From: Natronosalvus caseinilyticus
GTDB taxonomy: Archaea > Halobacteriota > Halobacteria > Halobacteriales > Natrialbaceae
DNA: 64,000 nucleotides
Direction of reading: 5' to 3'
Assembly: GCF_017357105.1 (NCBI RefSeq)
Contig: NZ_CP071596.1
Coordinates: 2,542,001-2,606,000 of the forward strand
Shown here: positions 9,687 to 19,256 of the stretch, piece by piece
Layout: every line of letters starts with the position of its first letter
Numbering within the stretch: the first letter of the stretch is position 1
Translations under genes and position numbers: made by a program
The notes under the pieces: generated by a model
What the model saw: the letters and a program-made list of their open reading frames with translations, nothing else
Databases searched by the model: none
What the model was told of the DNA's origin: nothing

Positions 9687-9925
9687 CTGCCTGAACCGTG
9701 ACGACCACCGGATTTTACTCTCACGATTCCCGATTCGGCCCGTCGAGTGTGCCAACTGCGTTGTGTACCTTGATTTCCCGTCCGTTTCCGCATCTCGTGT
9801 AGCGATACGTATACTTCGGAAATCGACCGCTGACGTTCGAAACGTGGATCGAATATCACACTTCAGTGACTGTTAATATTCCAAAGCTTAATGCCGATTG
9901 ATAATCTATTCGGACAGAAGAGCAC

Positions 9926-10819
9926 ATGACCGATAGTACGACCGATGAAAAATCGAGGGAGGGGGATTTCGATATCGGTCCGAGCATGGACGAGCTCTTC
10001 GGGGAGATCGAAGACGACTCGGCCGACGAGGAGCCGGTTGATCCCGGCGAGACGGCACACGGTGACGACGTCGAGGACGTGACTGCCGCCGACCTCTTCA
10101 GTCAGCTTCGCGACGAGGCCGCCGCCGACTCCGGAATGGACGAGGTTCTCGAGGACGAGAGCCCCGAGGAGATCATCGCGAGCGCGGACGTTGACGACGA
10201 GCCCGATTACGACGTTGACGACGAGCTGGTCGACGAGGGCGCGCTCGACGACCTGTTGCTCACCGGCCGGACGCGATCCGACGAATTTCTCTGGGTCGAT
10301 AGCGGTGACAACTCGTCTTCCGCGGGCGACGGTGATTCGGGAGCGACGGAGGCTGATTCGGTCCAGGGAGCGGCTGAAGTCGAGGGCGATTCCAATTCCG
10401 AGTCCGAATCTGAATCTGTCGCCGAACCTGATCCCGAGTCCATACCCGAATCCGAATCCGAACCCGAACCCAGGTTCGACGACGAGACCATGGACGAGGA
10501 CGGAGACGAGCCTGATCGGGTGGCAGACTCGGTCGACGAATCGGAGAGTGCTGTCAGTGAGGCTGGCGACGACGGCGGCGACGGCAGTGACACCGACGAA
10601 CGTGCCCCCGAATCCGACACCGCCGCTCGAGCCGGACGCGTCGACTACTCCCTCGAGTCGTCCGCGTCGGACGAGGAGTCGGTATCAGGCGAGGAGTCCG
10701 CACTCGTCGTCTCTGACGCCGAATCGGAAGAGACGGACCTCGTTCCGACGGACGACGGAGGCGAGAGCGAGGACTCGAGCGGCTTCCTAGGCTGGCTCCG
10801 TTCGAAACTCCCGTTCTGA
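9926..10819 (+). CDS. Highly acidic low-complexity protein with C-terminal amphipathic helix
   Basis: A 297-residue protein made mostly of Asp, Glu and Ser, with long disordered Ser-Glu and Pro-Glu runs near residues 150-190. The only compact parts are an N-terminal segment with PSMDELFGEI and DLLLTGRTRSDEFLWVD (about 105-125), and the end FLGWLRSKLPF, a hydrophobic and basic helix that could touch the membrane or a partner. No family function is recognised. An AT-rich promoter (TTAATATT near 9872) precedes it and the thioredoxin gene follows after 62 bases. Confidence 0.75.
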   Translation: MTDSTTDEKSREGDFDIGPSMDELFGEIEDDSADEEPVDPGETAHGDDVEDVTAADLFSQLRDEAAADSGMDEVLEDESPEEIIASADVDDEPDYDVDDELVDEGALDDLLLTGRTRSDEFLWVDSGDNSSSAGDGDSGATEADSVQGAAEVEGDSNSESESESVAEPDPESIPESESEPEPRFDDETMDEDGDEPDRVADSVDESESAVSEAGDDGGDGSDTDERAPESDTAARAGRVDYSLESSASDEESVSGEESALVVSDAESEETDLVPTDDGGESEDSSGFLGWLRSKLPF

Positions 10820-10881
10820 CGAGCGCCTCAGCATCTCGAGCACAGCGAAATCGTTTTCGACGCGGCGAACGAGCGAGACGT

Positions 10882-11307
10882 ATGAGCACCGACGACGAGA
10901 CGAATCCGGAGGGAGACGACGAACTCGAGCGCATACGCGAACGCAAGATCGAGCAACTGAAGACGAAAGCCGAGCAGGACCACCAGCGCGCGTCGAGTCC
11001 GGACCAGCCGATCGCCGTCGAGAGCCAGTCGCACTTCGAACAGGTGCTCCAAGAGCACGATCGTGTGCTGGTCGACTTCTACGCCGACTGGTGTGGTCCC
11101 TGTCAGATGCTCGCGCCCGTCCTCGACCGACTCGCCACCGAAACGCCGGGGACGATCGCGAAAGTCGATACCGAAGCGCTTCCGGGAGTCGCCCAGCAGT
11201 ACGGCGTCCGCGGGCTTCCAACGCTGATCCTCTTCGAGAACGGCCAGCCCGCCAAACAGCTGGTCGGGATGCAGGACGAATCGACGTTACGAGGGCTGCT
11301 CGAGTAG
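10882..11307 (+). CDS. Thioredoxin with basic N-terminal helix
   Basis: A 141-residue thioredoxin. The active site WCGPC is in FYADWCGPCQML (about residues 66-77) and the cis-proline motif is in GLPTLILFENG. It would reduce protein disulfides in the cytoplasm. Before the Trx fold there is an extra charged helix (DELERIRERKIEQLKTKA) that resembles the N-terminus of archaeal PDCD5-like proteins, so the first 45 residues may mediate a contact rather than catalysis. It follows the acidic-protein gene in the same direction. Confidence 0.92.
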   Translation: MSTDDETNPEGDDELERIRERKIEQLKTKAEQDHQRASSPDQPIAVESQSHFEQVLQEHDRVLVDFYADWCGPCQMLAPVLDRLATETPGTIAKVDTEALPGVAQQYGVRGLPTLILFENGQPAKQLVGMQDESTLRGLLE

Positions 11308-11372
11308 TCCTGCTCGAGTAGCTCTGGTCGGGTTCAAGGACTCCCGTCCCAGGCGGGCGGCAGACTCGGCGA

Positions 11373-11795
11373 CTATCGAACGACCGTCACCGGAACGTTC
11401 GCTCGTTTGACCACGATCTCCGCCGTACTCCCCATCTGTAGACCGGCCGCGCCACCGCGTCCGCGACTGCCCATGACGATCTGGTCGGCGTCCGCGTCCT
11501 CGACGTGGGCCACGATCGACTGGGCTGGCGACCCGACGGCGGTCGCGGTCTCGATCGACGCGTCGCCCTCGAGCGCTGCCGTCGCTTCGGCGAAGAGATC
11601 GGCGGCCTCCGACTCCTGGTCGGCGAGCCAGGCGTCGGTCAGGGGCGAAAGCTGTTCCTCGGTCGGGGCCACCTCGAATGGATCGATCGCGTGAAACAGG
11701 ACGATCGAGGCGTCCGGAAAGGTTTCGAGGGCGTACTCGAGGGCCGCCTGTGCGTGCGAGGATCCGTCGTGGGGGACGAGAATCGAGCGTGCCAT
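11373..11795 (-). CDS. UspA-family universal stress protein
   Basis: A 140-residue single Usp domain. It starts MARSILVPHDGSSHAQAAL, has the late strand QIVMGSRGRGG and ends STAEIVVKRANVPVTVVR, so the ATP-binding motif G-x2-G-x9-G-[ST] is essentially intact (G-S-R-G-R-G-G then GSTAE). It probably binds ATP and responds to stress. It is convergent with the thioredoxin gene. The start at 11795 is chosen because the upstream extension does not fit the Usp fold. Confidence 0.9.
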   Translation of the reverse strand: MARSILVPHDGSSHAQAALEYALETFPDASIVLFHAIDPFEVAPTEEQLSPLTDAWLADQESEAADLFAEATAALEGDASIETATAVGSPAQSIVAHVEDADADQIVMGSRGRGGAAGLQMGSTAEIVVKRANVPVTVVR

Positions 11796-11927
11796 ACTGG
11801 TTCGATTCGACGGAGGGAACCGTAAAGCCACCACTGGTGTTCGGTAGCGAGGTCTCGCGTCCGGTTAGTGGGCAAACAGCGCTACCTGCCAGTGGAGTGA
11901 AATACTCGCCTGTCGTAGCATGGGACA

Positions 11928-13139
11928 ATGCAACGCGACCGCGTACTCGGCCGTCGGATCGCCGTCGGATCGATCGTCGCCGCCTTGCTGTTGGTGGTCG
12001 CCCACGTCGCCCTCTCGTTTCTCGGCGTCCTCGTCTTCGCGGTCTTCCTCTACTACGCCGTGCGCCCGATCTACCGCACTCTCGAGCGGTTCAACCTCCC
12101 GCGACGGCCGCGGGCGATCCTCGCGCTCGTGCTGTTCGGCGTGCCGTTCCTCGTGCTCATCACCTACACGATCGCGATCATCGTCATCGAAACCCAGACG
12201 TTGCTCGAGGCTTACGGCGTGCAGGATCGGTTTCTCAACGAGGTGATCGCGGAGATCGACGTGACCGGCCTCGACCTCGACGAGATTCGAAACATCGTCA
12301 CGGATATTTCCTCGCAGGCCTCCCTCGGCGTCGTGGTGTTGAGCCTCGCGGGGACGGTCAGCGTCGTCAGCGGCGCGGTCGTCCAGTTGATCATCATGGT
12401 CACGCTGGCGTACTACATGCTCATCGACGGGCCGCGATTCGTCTCGTGGTTACTCGAGACCTACGACGAGTCGGGCGTCCTGCGTGCATACGCACGCGCC
12501 GTGGACCCCGAACTTTCGATGACGCTCTTTGGCAACATCGTGAACGTGTTCGTCACGGCCATCGTCGGCGTCGTGACGTTCTACACGTACAATTTCTTTG
12601 CCCCCGCTGCGGTCGACGTTCCGTTTCCGGCGCTGATCGGCGCGCTCACCGGCATCGGGAGCCTCATTCCGGTCGTCGGCATCAAACTCGTCTACGTCCC
12701 CGTCATCGTCCTCCTCGCGGCGAACGCGTGGGCGACCGGCGACCTCTCGCTGCTCGTCCCGGTTGGCGCGTTGGCGGCCGTTAGCGCGGTCGTCGTCGAC
12801 TTCATCCCCGACTTCTTCATCCGGGCGCACATCAGCGGCAAGCAAACCCACACGGGCATGCTCCTGGTCTCCTACATCGTCGGACCGCTCGTCTTCGGCT
12901 TCTACGGACTGTTCCTCGCCCCCATCCTGCTGATCCTCGTGATCAACGCCGTCTCCATCCTCCTCCCGTACGTCCTCACCGGCCATCCGCCAGGAGTTCG
13001 ACAGGCCCGGCTCACCGAGTACCGTGGCGAACGTCTCGAGGCCGCAAAGGCGGAACGAACTGAGGCCGAACCAGCCGAGGCCGGACGATCCGGGGCCGAA
13101 CCAGCCGTCTCGAGCGATGGGTCATCCGATCGCCAGTAA
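11928..13139 (+). CDS. AI-2E/PerM-family membrane transporter
   Basis: A 403-residue polytopic protein with about eight TM helices: a paired N-terminal hairpin with VFLYYAVRPIYRTLERF, a soluble-looking central stretch (about residues 85-145), and a C-terminal block with GALTGIGSLIPVVGIKL and LVYVPVIVLL. This matches the AI-2E transporter (PerM/TqsA) family, of which some members are antiporters; the substrate is unknown. The tail of about 45 residues is rich in Ala, Glu and Arg. A haem-copper oxidase subunit III gene follows about 200 bases downstream. Confidence 0.88.
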   Translation: MQRDRVLGRRIAVGSIVAALLLVVAHVALSFLGVLVFAVFLYYAVRPIYRTLERFNLPRRPRAILALVLFGVPFLVLITYTIAIIVIETQTLLEAYGVQDRFLNEVIAEIDVTGLDLDEIRNIVTDISSQASLGVVVLSLAGTVSVVSGAVVQLIIMVTLAYYMLIDGPRFVSWLLETYDESGVLRAYARAVDPELSMTLFGNIVNVFVTAIVGVVTFYTYNFFAPAAVDVPFPALIGALTGIGSLIPVVGIKLVYVPVIVLLAANAWATGDLSLLVPVGALAAVSAVVVDFIPDFFIRAHISGKQTHTGMLLVSYIVGPLVFGFYGLFLAPILLILVINAVSILLPYVLTGHPPGVRQARLTEYRGERLEAAKAERTEAEPAEAGRSGAEPAVSSDGSSDRQ

Positions 13140-13346
13140 CGATCCGGTCGACCGGTCGGCTATAGAAACGCGCGAGATACTCACACGAACCGACTGGCTG
13201 CTAGTTACTTGGGACTGGGTCGGGTGGATACCTCCGTTGCTCGAACACAGGGTCGCTCGAGCACAACGAGCGCGGCGTCAAACGAACCAAGCGAACGCGG
13301 CACCGTTCGAATCCAGCGAACGCGACGCCACGTTCGAGCCCAGCAG

Positions 13347-14222
13347 GTGATCCACATCTCGTCAACACCGCCGCCACACACCCGATCGGACCCCCCGAAC
13401 GCCCCCGACGCGTCCGGTGGGGGGAACGATCACGACCATACCCACCATCGCAGCGGCTGGCCCATCGTGAGCGCCGCGGGCGCAGCCACGCTGTACGTCG
13501 GATTCGCATTTCTCGCCCTGGCGTTCGGCGTCGGGACCGTCCCGGCTCTCCTCGGTCTCGCGGTCGCAGTCCTCGGCGGCGGACTCCTGATAACCGGGCT
13601 ATTCGGCTGGCTCCGACAGGCGTTCCTCCGTCATCAGGACCGTTCCGTAGCCGACCCGGAGGCGCGACGCGCCTACGTCACCACCATGATCCTCTTTCTC
13701 GCGACCGACCTCGGCACCTTCGGCGCCGGCTTCATATACTACGCGTTCGTCCGCGTCGGAACGTGGCCCCCCGCCGATCTCCCGCCGCTGCTCGGTTCCC
13801 TCGTCGCGGTCAACACCACGCTCCTGCTCGTCAGCAGCGTCACGTTTCACGTCGCACACGGCTTCCTCGAGCGCGGACGAAGTCGAGCGTTCCTCGGCCT
13901 TCTCGGTCTGACCGTCCTCCTGGGCGTCGTCTTCCTCGCCGGCCAGGCACTCGAGTACTACGAGTTCCTCGTCCACGAGGGGTTCTCGATCACCGACGGC
14001 GTGTTCGCAAGCGCGTTCTACGGGTTGACCGCCCTCCACGGGCTCCACGTCGCCCTCGGCGTCGTGTTGCTCTCGATCGTCTTCGTTCGCGGCGCGCAGG
14101 GTCAGTACGGCCCAGAACGCGACACGTCCGTCGCGACCGTTGGGTTGTACTGGCACTTCGTCGACGCGGTCTGGCTCTTCCTCGTGGCCACGCTGTACGT
14201 CGGAGCGGTCGTTTCGGTGTGA
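13347..14222 (+). CDS. coxC: Haem-copper oxidase subunit III
   Basis: A 291-residue membrane protein with seven hydrophobic helices and the subunit III signatures FLATDLGTFGAGFIYYAF, FHVAHGFLERG, QALEYYEF, FYGLTALHGLHVALG and YWHFVDAVWLFL. Subunit III stabilises the proton-pumping core of A-type terminal oxidases. A GTG at 13347 opens a His/Pro-rich N-terminal tail (HTRSD, HDHTHH) and is preferred over extensions upstream, which look random. Subunits I and II lie 0.7-3 kb downstream on both strands. Confidence 0.88.
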   Translation: MIHISSTPPPHTRSDPPNAPDASGGGNDHDHTHHRSGWPIVSAAGAATLYVGFAFLALAFGVGTVPALLGLAVAVLGGGLLITGLFGWLRQAFLRHQDRSVADPEARRAYVTTMILFLATDLGTFGAGFIYYAFVRVGTWPPADLPPLLGSLVAVNTTLLLVSSVTFHVAHGFLERGRSRAFLGLLGLTVLLGVVFLAGQALEYYEFLVHEGFSITDGVFASAFYGLTALHGLHVALGVVLLSIVFVRGAQGQYGPERDTSVATVGLYWHFVDAVWLFLVATLYVGAVVSV

Positions 14223-14223
14223 G

Positions 14224-14970
14224 TCAGCGCTCGCGTCGGTCCCAACGTCGCTCGTCGGCGTTTCGGCTCACCTCGTCATCGTTTCGACCGCGGTCGTTTT
14301 CGATGTCTTCGCCAACTTCGCCGTCTTCGCTGCCTTTGCGGCCTTCGTCGTCATCGCCATCTTCACTGTCTCGAGACCGCCCGTCCTCCCGCGTTCGTTC
14401 TCGAGCGGGCGACCACCGGAACTCCCACGGATAGTTCTCGACGCCGACGAGCGTGAACGCGCCGACGCCGACGAGCAACGAGATGAGCCCAAGCGGGAGG
14501 GCGACCGGGTCGACGCCGAGACACCGACTCTCGGAGCGGAGGGTCGCGTACCGCGCTTCGCCGACCTCGCCGCCGCTGATCACGACGCCACGGTCGAACG
14601 CCTCGTGGTGGTCGAACGATCCCTCGACGGTTCCTTCCCGGTGGGGATCGTCGAACGCCTCGAGAACGGCGCGCCGTTCGGCCTCGGTCAGCGACTCGAA
14701 CTCGAGCGTCTCGACGACTGGGCCGGCCTCCGAGAGTCGCTGCTCGGTTTCCTCGGGCGTCGACACGCCGATGACGGGATCCCCACAGCCGCCGATCGCG
14801 GGCTGGACGATGGACCAGCCGCCGAGGACGGTCCCCGCGATCCCCAGCGCGAGAAAGAGCGCGGCGAGAAACGGGAGCGCGTACGAGAAGAGTCGGGACT
14901 CCTCGTCCCGGCTCCCGTTTCCGTTCTCGGCGTCCGTTTCACGCGTCGATCGATCGTCTCGAGCCACCAT
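14224..14970 (-). CDS. Two-helix membrane protein with acidic C-terminal tail
   Basis: A 248-residue protein: a short acidic start, TM1 (about residues 28-50, LPFLAALFLALGIAGTVL), an external domain of about 110 residues with two cysteines (GGCGDPVIG and SRCLGVDPV), TM2 (about 168-187) and a very acidic, charged tail. It starts two bases after the subunit I stop and is co-directional, so it belongs to the oxidase operon. The cysteine pair might form a disulfide outside the cell. The function is unknown. Confidence 0.7.
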   Translation of the reverse strand: MVARDDRSTRETDAENGNGSRDEESRLFSYALPFLAALFLALGIAGTVLGGWSIVQPAIGGCGDPVIGVSTPEETEQRLSEAGPVVETLEFESLTEAERRAVLEAFDDPHREGTVEGSFDHHEAFDRGVVISGGEVGEARYATLRSESRCLGVDPVALPLGLISLLVGVGAFTLVGVENYPWEFRWSPARERTREDGRSRDSEDGDDDEGRKGSEDGEVGEDIENDRGRNDDEVSRNADERRWDRRER

Positions 14971-14972
14971 CG

Positions 14973-17246
14973 TCACACCTCCACGTCCCACCTGTACGTG
15001 GCGTAGTCGAGCGCGGCACCCAGGCCGACGCCGTAGGCCCAGTGGGCGAGTATCGAGAGGCCGACGTAGCCGACGAGGGCGAGCCCAGCCTGACCGGTGT
15101 AGAACGCGAGCAGGAACCCCGAGGTAACGATGGTTGCGAACGAGAGGCCGCGAGCGATGGGCGTCCGACCGGGAAGGTATCGGGCGATGGTGAGAAACAA
15201 CAGGGGCCAGACGGTCGACCCGGCCAGAACGAACAGCGCGTATCCGACGGACGCACGCTCAGGAGCGCCGATCAGGGCGGCGAGTTCGATGAACGCCTGC
15301 AGGTGAAAGACGCCGATGGCGACGCCCACGGCCAGCACGGCGGTCATCAGGAGGGTCCCGACCAGTCCCGCGACGGCCCCGACGAACACGTTCTCGGTGA
15401 CCGATCCCACCAGCGGACGGATTTGCCTCGAGATCGATGGACTGCCGATCGTTGGGTCGGTCGTCGACGCCGGTCTCGTGGTCGCCGGTTCGCTCGGTTT
15501 GATCCCGTAATCGTCCTCGAGGCGGCGCTCGAACCACTGCCACTCGCGGGTGAACTGCTCGGTTCGCTTGAGGTTCCAGACGTCGGCGTCGTCGACCGGC
15601 GGGCCGGCCCAGTACGACCAGAGCATGTTGTAGAGCCACAGCAGGACGCTGATGCCGATCAGGTAGGCGCCGATCGTGGCGACCTGCTGGAGGGGCGCGT
15701 AGGCCGGTGGGTAGTCGGCGTAGCGACGGGGAAGTTCGAGCACGCCGAGGATCACGAGGACGGTGAAGGTGGTCGTCGAACCGACCACGAGCAGGGTCGC
15801 CTGGAAGCGGGCCAGCCGTCGGTCGAACAACCGGTCGGTGATGATGGGGTACCAGTAGTAGCTCGCGGCGAACATCATGAACGGGATGATGCCCATAACG
15901 ATCAGGTGGAAGTGGCCGACGACGTAGTAGGTCCCGTGGTAGGTGACGTTGATGGGGACCACGGCGAGGAAGATACCCGTGACGCCGGCGATGACGAATG
16001 TAAGGATTGAGGCGACACAGAGGATCATCGGTGCCGTCAGGCGGACGGTCCCGTCCCAGATGGTCGTCATCCAGTTGAACACCTTGATCGCGCTCGGGAC
16101 GGCGATAGCGATGGTCGTGACCATGAACCCGGCGCGGAGGCGGGGATCCATCCCCGTGACGAACATGTGGTGGGCCCACACGCCGAAGCTGAGGACGCCG
16201 ATGGCCAGCGTCGAGTAGACGACGAACTGGTAGCCAAAGAGTGTCCGTCCGCAGAACTTCGGCAAGATGAGGCTCATCAGGCCCGCCGCGGGGAGGAAGA
16301 TGATGTACACCTCCGGGTGGCCGAAGAACCAGAAGAGGTGTTGCCAGAGCAACGGCCCGCCACCCTCGACCGCGTAGAAGGTCGTGCCCACGTTCCGGTC
16401 GAGCAACAACAGGACGATGGCACTCCCCAGCAGCGGGAACGCGAAGACGACGAGCGCACTGGTCGTGAGAATCGTCCACGAGAAGATGTCCAGGCGCGCC
16501 CAGGTGACGTCCCCAGCGCGTTCGTAGAAGATGGTGACGATGAAGTTGATCGCCGCGAGCGTCGTTGCGATGCCACTCAGATGGAGCCCCAGGAGGAGGA
16601 GGTCGATCTGCGGATTCGCCGTCTGGACCGACAGCGGCACGTACAGCGTCCACCCCAGGCCGGGTTCGCTCAGCGCCCCGAAGAAGTTGACGAGTGCGTT
16701 CTCGCCGAACAGGGACCCGAGAATCTTCGCCGTCACCTCCGAGATGAGCCCCGCTCGAGCCAGCAGGAGCGCCGGCGGGAGCATCCAGAACCCGATGGCG
16801 TTGAGTCGAGGGAACGCCATGTCGTCGGCCCCCAGCAAGAGCGGCAGGAAGTAGTTCCCAATGCCGAAGAAGATGGGTGTCACGAAGAAAAACAGCATCG
16901 TGATGCCGTGGGCCGTAAACAGCTCGTTGTACGTCGGCTCGTTCCAGACCGACGCAGCGGGGACGAGCAGCTCCGTCCGCATCATCATTCCGTCGATGCC
17001 ACCCCAGATGCCGGCCAGGGTACCGAACGCGATGTACAGCAGACCGATCTCGCGGTGGTTGGTAGTCGTCGTCCAGCGCTCGAGGCCGGCCCGAACGCTG
17101 GCGATGTCGACCGTCAGATCCCGACGGACGTGCGTTCCGCCGTCCGGGCGGGCGCCGTGTCGGCTCGCACGGTGAGCGATAACGAGACAGCCGAGGAGAA
17201 TTGCGACGAAGAGGCTGACACGTAAGAGGGCGGGGTCGGGCATCAT
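14973..17246 (-). CDS. coxA: A-type haem-copper oxidase subunit I with extra C-terminal membrane domain
   Basis: A 757-residue protein. The catalytic core has all expected ligands: low-spin haem His in FTAHGITM, CuB His plus the cross-linked Tyr in FFGHPEVYII, the His pair in VWAHHMF and the His-x-His of VVGHFHLIV. It reduces oxygen to water with proton pumping in the cytoplasmic membrane. After the twelfth helix there is an Arg/Thr/Pro linker and a further domain of about 150 residues with four helices (from ENVFVGAVAGLVG onward), not part of the classical subunit. The start MMPDPALLRV at 17246 is supported by GGAGGT eight bases upstream, although the frame is open further. Confidence 0.93.
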   Translation of the reverse strand: MMPDPALLRVSLFVAILLGCLVIAHRASRHGARPDGGTHVRRDLTVDIASVRAGLERWTTTTNHREIGLLYIAFGTLAGIWGGIDGMMMRTELLVPAASVWNEPTYNELFTAHGITMLFFFVTPIFFGIGNYFLPLLLGADDMAFPRLNAIGFWMLPPALLLARAGLISEVTAKILGSLFGENALVNFFGALSEPGLGWTLYVPLSVQTANPQIDLLLLGLHLSGIATTLAAINFIVTIFYERAGDVTWARLDIFSWTILTTSALVVFAFPLLGSAIVLLLLDRNVGTTFYAVEGGGPLLWQHLFWFFGHPEVYIIFLPAAGLMSLILPKFCGRTLFGYQFVVYSTLAIGVLSFGVWAHHMFVTGMDPRLRAGFMVTTIAIAVPSAIKVFNWMTTIWDGTVRLTAPMILCVASILTFVIAGVTGIFLAVVPINVTYHGTYYVVGHFHLIVMGIIPFMMFAASYYWYPIITDRLFDRRLARFQATLLVVGSTTTFTVLVILGVLELPRRYADYPPAYAPLQQVATIGAYLIGISVLLWLYNMLWSYWAGPPVDDADVWNLKRTEQFTREWQWFERRLEDDYGIKPSEPATTRPASTTDPTIGSPSISRQIRPLVGSVTENVFVGAVAGLVGTLLMTAVLAVGVAIGVFHLQAFIELAALIGAPERASVGYALFVLAGSTVWPLLFLTIARYLPGRTPIARGLSFATIVTSGFLLAFYTGQAGLALVGYVGLSILAHWAYGVGLGAALDYATYRWDVEV

Positions 17247-17463
17247 GGTGGGGACCTCCCGGGTGACGCTACCCTCGCGAGGGTCCTCGAGCGGCCGCTC
17301 GAGCACAAAATACGCACCTGGGCCTCGACGTTCGGACGACTCCTCATGCGTCGATCTCACCACGCTACCACGAACTTCGTAATGAAACCCTGCCGACGCA
17401 ACCTCTCGCTACGCTGACGCCACCGTGGTAGTTATTTGGTCTCGAGCGTGGTCGATTGCCGGG

Positions 17464-18237
17464 ATGGAGGGTCGGTACGTCCGTCTCGTCCGGTGGCTGA
17501 TCGTCGTGGCGGCAGGAGTGGTCGCCACGACGATGCCAGTCGCCGCTCAGTCGGCCAACCGCGACCTCATCGACGGCCTCTACGTCCAGTTGCTGTACGT
17601 CGCACTCCCGCTGACGCTGTTCGTCATGGTTATCCTCTCGTACGCCGTCGTCCGCTTTCGGGACAACGAGGATCCTCGGCCGACCGCGGAGGACCCAGCC
17701 CTCGAGATCACCTGGACGGTCGCGACGGCGGTCATCCTGCTGTTCGTCGGGGTCTCCTCGTACGCGGTACTTGCCAGTCCGTACCTGTCGCCGGGCGTCC
17801 TCTCCGACGAGGATCTGGCCGGGACTGGCGACAATCCAGTCGAGGTCGCCGAGGACGACATGGTCGTCGAAATCGTGGCTTACCAGTGGGGCTGGCAGGC
17901 CACCTATCCGGAGGCGAACGTGACGACCCAGGACGTGATCGTCGTGCCCGCGGATCGCGACGTCGCGTTCGTCATGACCTCGAGGGACGTCATCCACAGC
18001 TTTGCCGTTCCCGGTCTGGGTCTGCGTCAGGACGTCTTCCCCGAACAGGAGAGCGCCGTTCGGACCAATGTCTACGAACCCGGCACCTACCAGGTCCAGT
18101 GCACGGAGTTCTGTGGTGCCCAGCACGCACACATGCGGGCGACGATCGTCGTCGTCGACGAAGAAACGTACCAGACGTGGCTCGTGAACCACGAAGGCGA
18201 GGAAAACGTGACTGACGCACCGGCGGCCAGAGACTAG
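17464..18237 (+). CDS. coxB: Haem-copper oxidase subunit II (CuA)
   Basis: A 257-residue protein with an N-terminal signal-like helix (LVRWLIVVAAGVVATTMPVAAQS), two TM helices (about residues 45-65 and 85-105), then a cupredoxin domain outside the cell. The CuA site is complete: an upstream His in DVIHSFAVPGLG and CTEFCGAQHAHM with two Cys, the Glu, His and Met. It accepts electrons from a soluble or membrane donor and passes them to subunit I. It is divergent from coxA across a 217-base promoter region. Confidence 0.93.
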   Translation: MEGRYVRLVRWLIVVAAGVVATTMPVAAQSANRDLIDGLYVQLLYVALPLTLFVMVILSYAVVRFRDNEDPRPTAEDPALEITWTVATAVILLFVGVSSYAVLASPYLSPGVLSDEDLAGTGDNPVEVAEDDMVVEIVAYQWGWQATYPEANVTTQDVIVVPADRDVAFVMTSRDVIHSFAVPGLGLRQDVFPEQESAVRTNVYEPGTYQVQCTEFCGAQHAHMRATIVVVDEETYQTWLVNHEGEENVTDAPAARD

Positions 18238-18241
18238 TGGA

Positions 18242-18457
18242 CTAACTCGAGGATGCGGGTCGAGACCGGAAGGCGATCCAGACGAGCGCGATGAAAAACG
18301 AGACGGGAAGTGCGACGACGAACCCCCAGAGGTAGTTCGCTCCCCAGAGTACCACCAGCAATATCGCGAAGAGACCGACGGCTACCAGCGGGGCGACGGC
18401 GATAGCGGCCTGCTGTCGGTCGATATCCTCGGACGGTGAGCCTCCGCGAGCGCGCAT
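18242..18457 (-). CDS. Small two-helix membrane protein in the oxidase locus
   Basis: A 71-residue protein starting MRARGGSPSEDIDRQ with two adjacent helices (IAVAPLVAVGLFAILLVVLW and FVVALPVSFFIALVWI) joined by a short turn with GANYLWG. It ends four bases from the coxB stop, tail to tail. Small helical-hairpin proteins of this kind are common beside haloarchaeal oxidase genes and may be accessory subunits or assembly factors; that role is inferred only from position. Confidence 0.65.
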   Translation of the reverse strand: MRARGGSPSEDIDRQQAAIAVAPLVAVGLFAILLVVLWGANYLWGFVVALPVSFFIALVWIAFRSRPASSS

Positions 18458-18549
18458 ACGGATACGGGTTCGACACTCCCGAGGGACAAATATCCCCAGT
18501 GAGCGACCTCGGGGCGCACTCGAGAAAATCACGGCGAGTAGGCGAACGA

Positions 18550-19110
18550 CTACGACCCGACGCTCCACCGAGTTTCGTAGGGGTAGCGCTCGGCGCGGTA
18601 CAGCGCTACGTGGGTTACCAGCGCGACGACGACCAGTCCCACGTTCACCGGCGTCGAATCGTACGCGACGACGTTGATGACGATTTCCCCGCTGTAGACC
18701 GGCCAGAAGGGTTCCATCGCCGCATGCGGCGCCGACGAGAGCAGGTCGACGAAGATGTGACTGAGGCCGCCAGCCCAGAACGCGCTCGTTGCGAAGACGA
18801 ACGTCGTCTCGGGAGCAATCGAGTCGCTTCGAATCAATCGATGAGCGTTCAACGCCCCCGTGAGTGTCCGTGCGGCCACGGCCCCGAAGACGAGACCGAC
18901 CACCAGGACGAACGGAACGGTGTGTGTCAACCCGTGGTGTTGGAGTTGAGGATGTGAAAAATAGGAGTCGAACAGGAGGTCGACGTCCGGAAGCAACGCC
19001 GTGACCTGTGTGAGCGCGGCGAACGTTAGCGCCGGTCGACGACCCCACAGGATCCAGGCGGGAACGGCGAACAACAGTGCCATCGCACCGTGACCGATTG
19101 GCTCCACCAT
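18550..19110 (-). CDS. YdjM-type membrane-bound metal-dependent hydrolase
   Basis: A 186-residue polytopic protein of the YdjM/DUF457 type. Conserved polar groups within membrane context are visible: GHGAMALL near the start, LPDVDLLFD, the HHGLTHT motif and SHIFVDLL. The Asp and His residues would form the metal site, but no substrate is established for the family. The start MVEPIGHGAM at 19110 fits the family's typical opening. Confidence 0.85.
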   Translation of the reverse strand: MVEPIGHGAMALLFAVPAWILWGRRPALTFAALTQVTALLPDVDLLFDSYFSHPQLQHHGLTHTVPFVLVVGLVFGAVAARTLTGALNAHRLIRSDSIAPETTFVFATSAFWAGGLSHIFVDLLSSAPHAAMEPFWPVYSGEIVINVVAYDSTPVNVGLVVVALVTHVALYRAERYPYETRWSVGS

Positions 19111-19256
19111 CTGCCCCTATAACGTGTAGAGTATAATATTCACCCACTCGCCCGGATAGCCGGTCGTCCCACCGCTTCGATACGATCGGAGGCGGCTCCT
19201 TCCCGACGAATTTTACCCACTCCTTTATCATCGTTGGCGGTGTGCATCGACGGACC

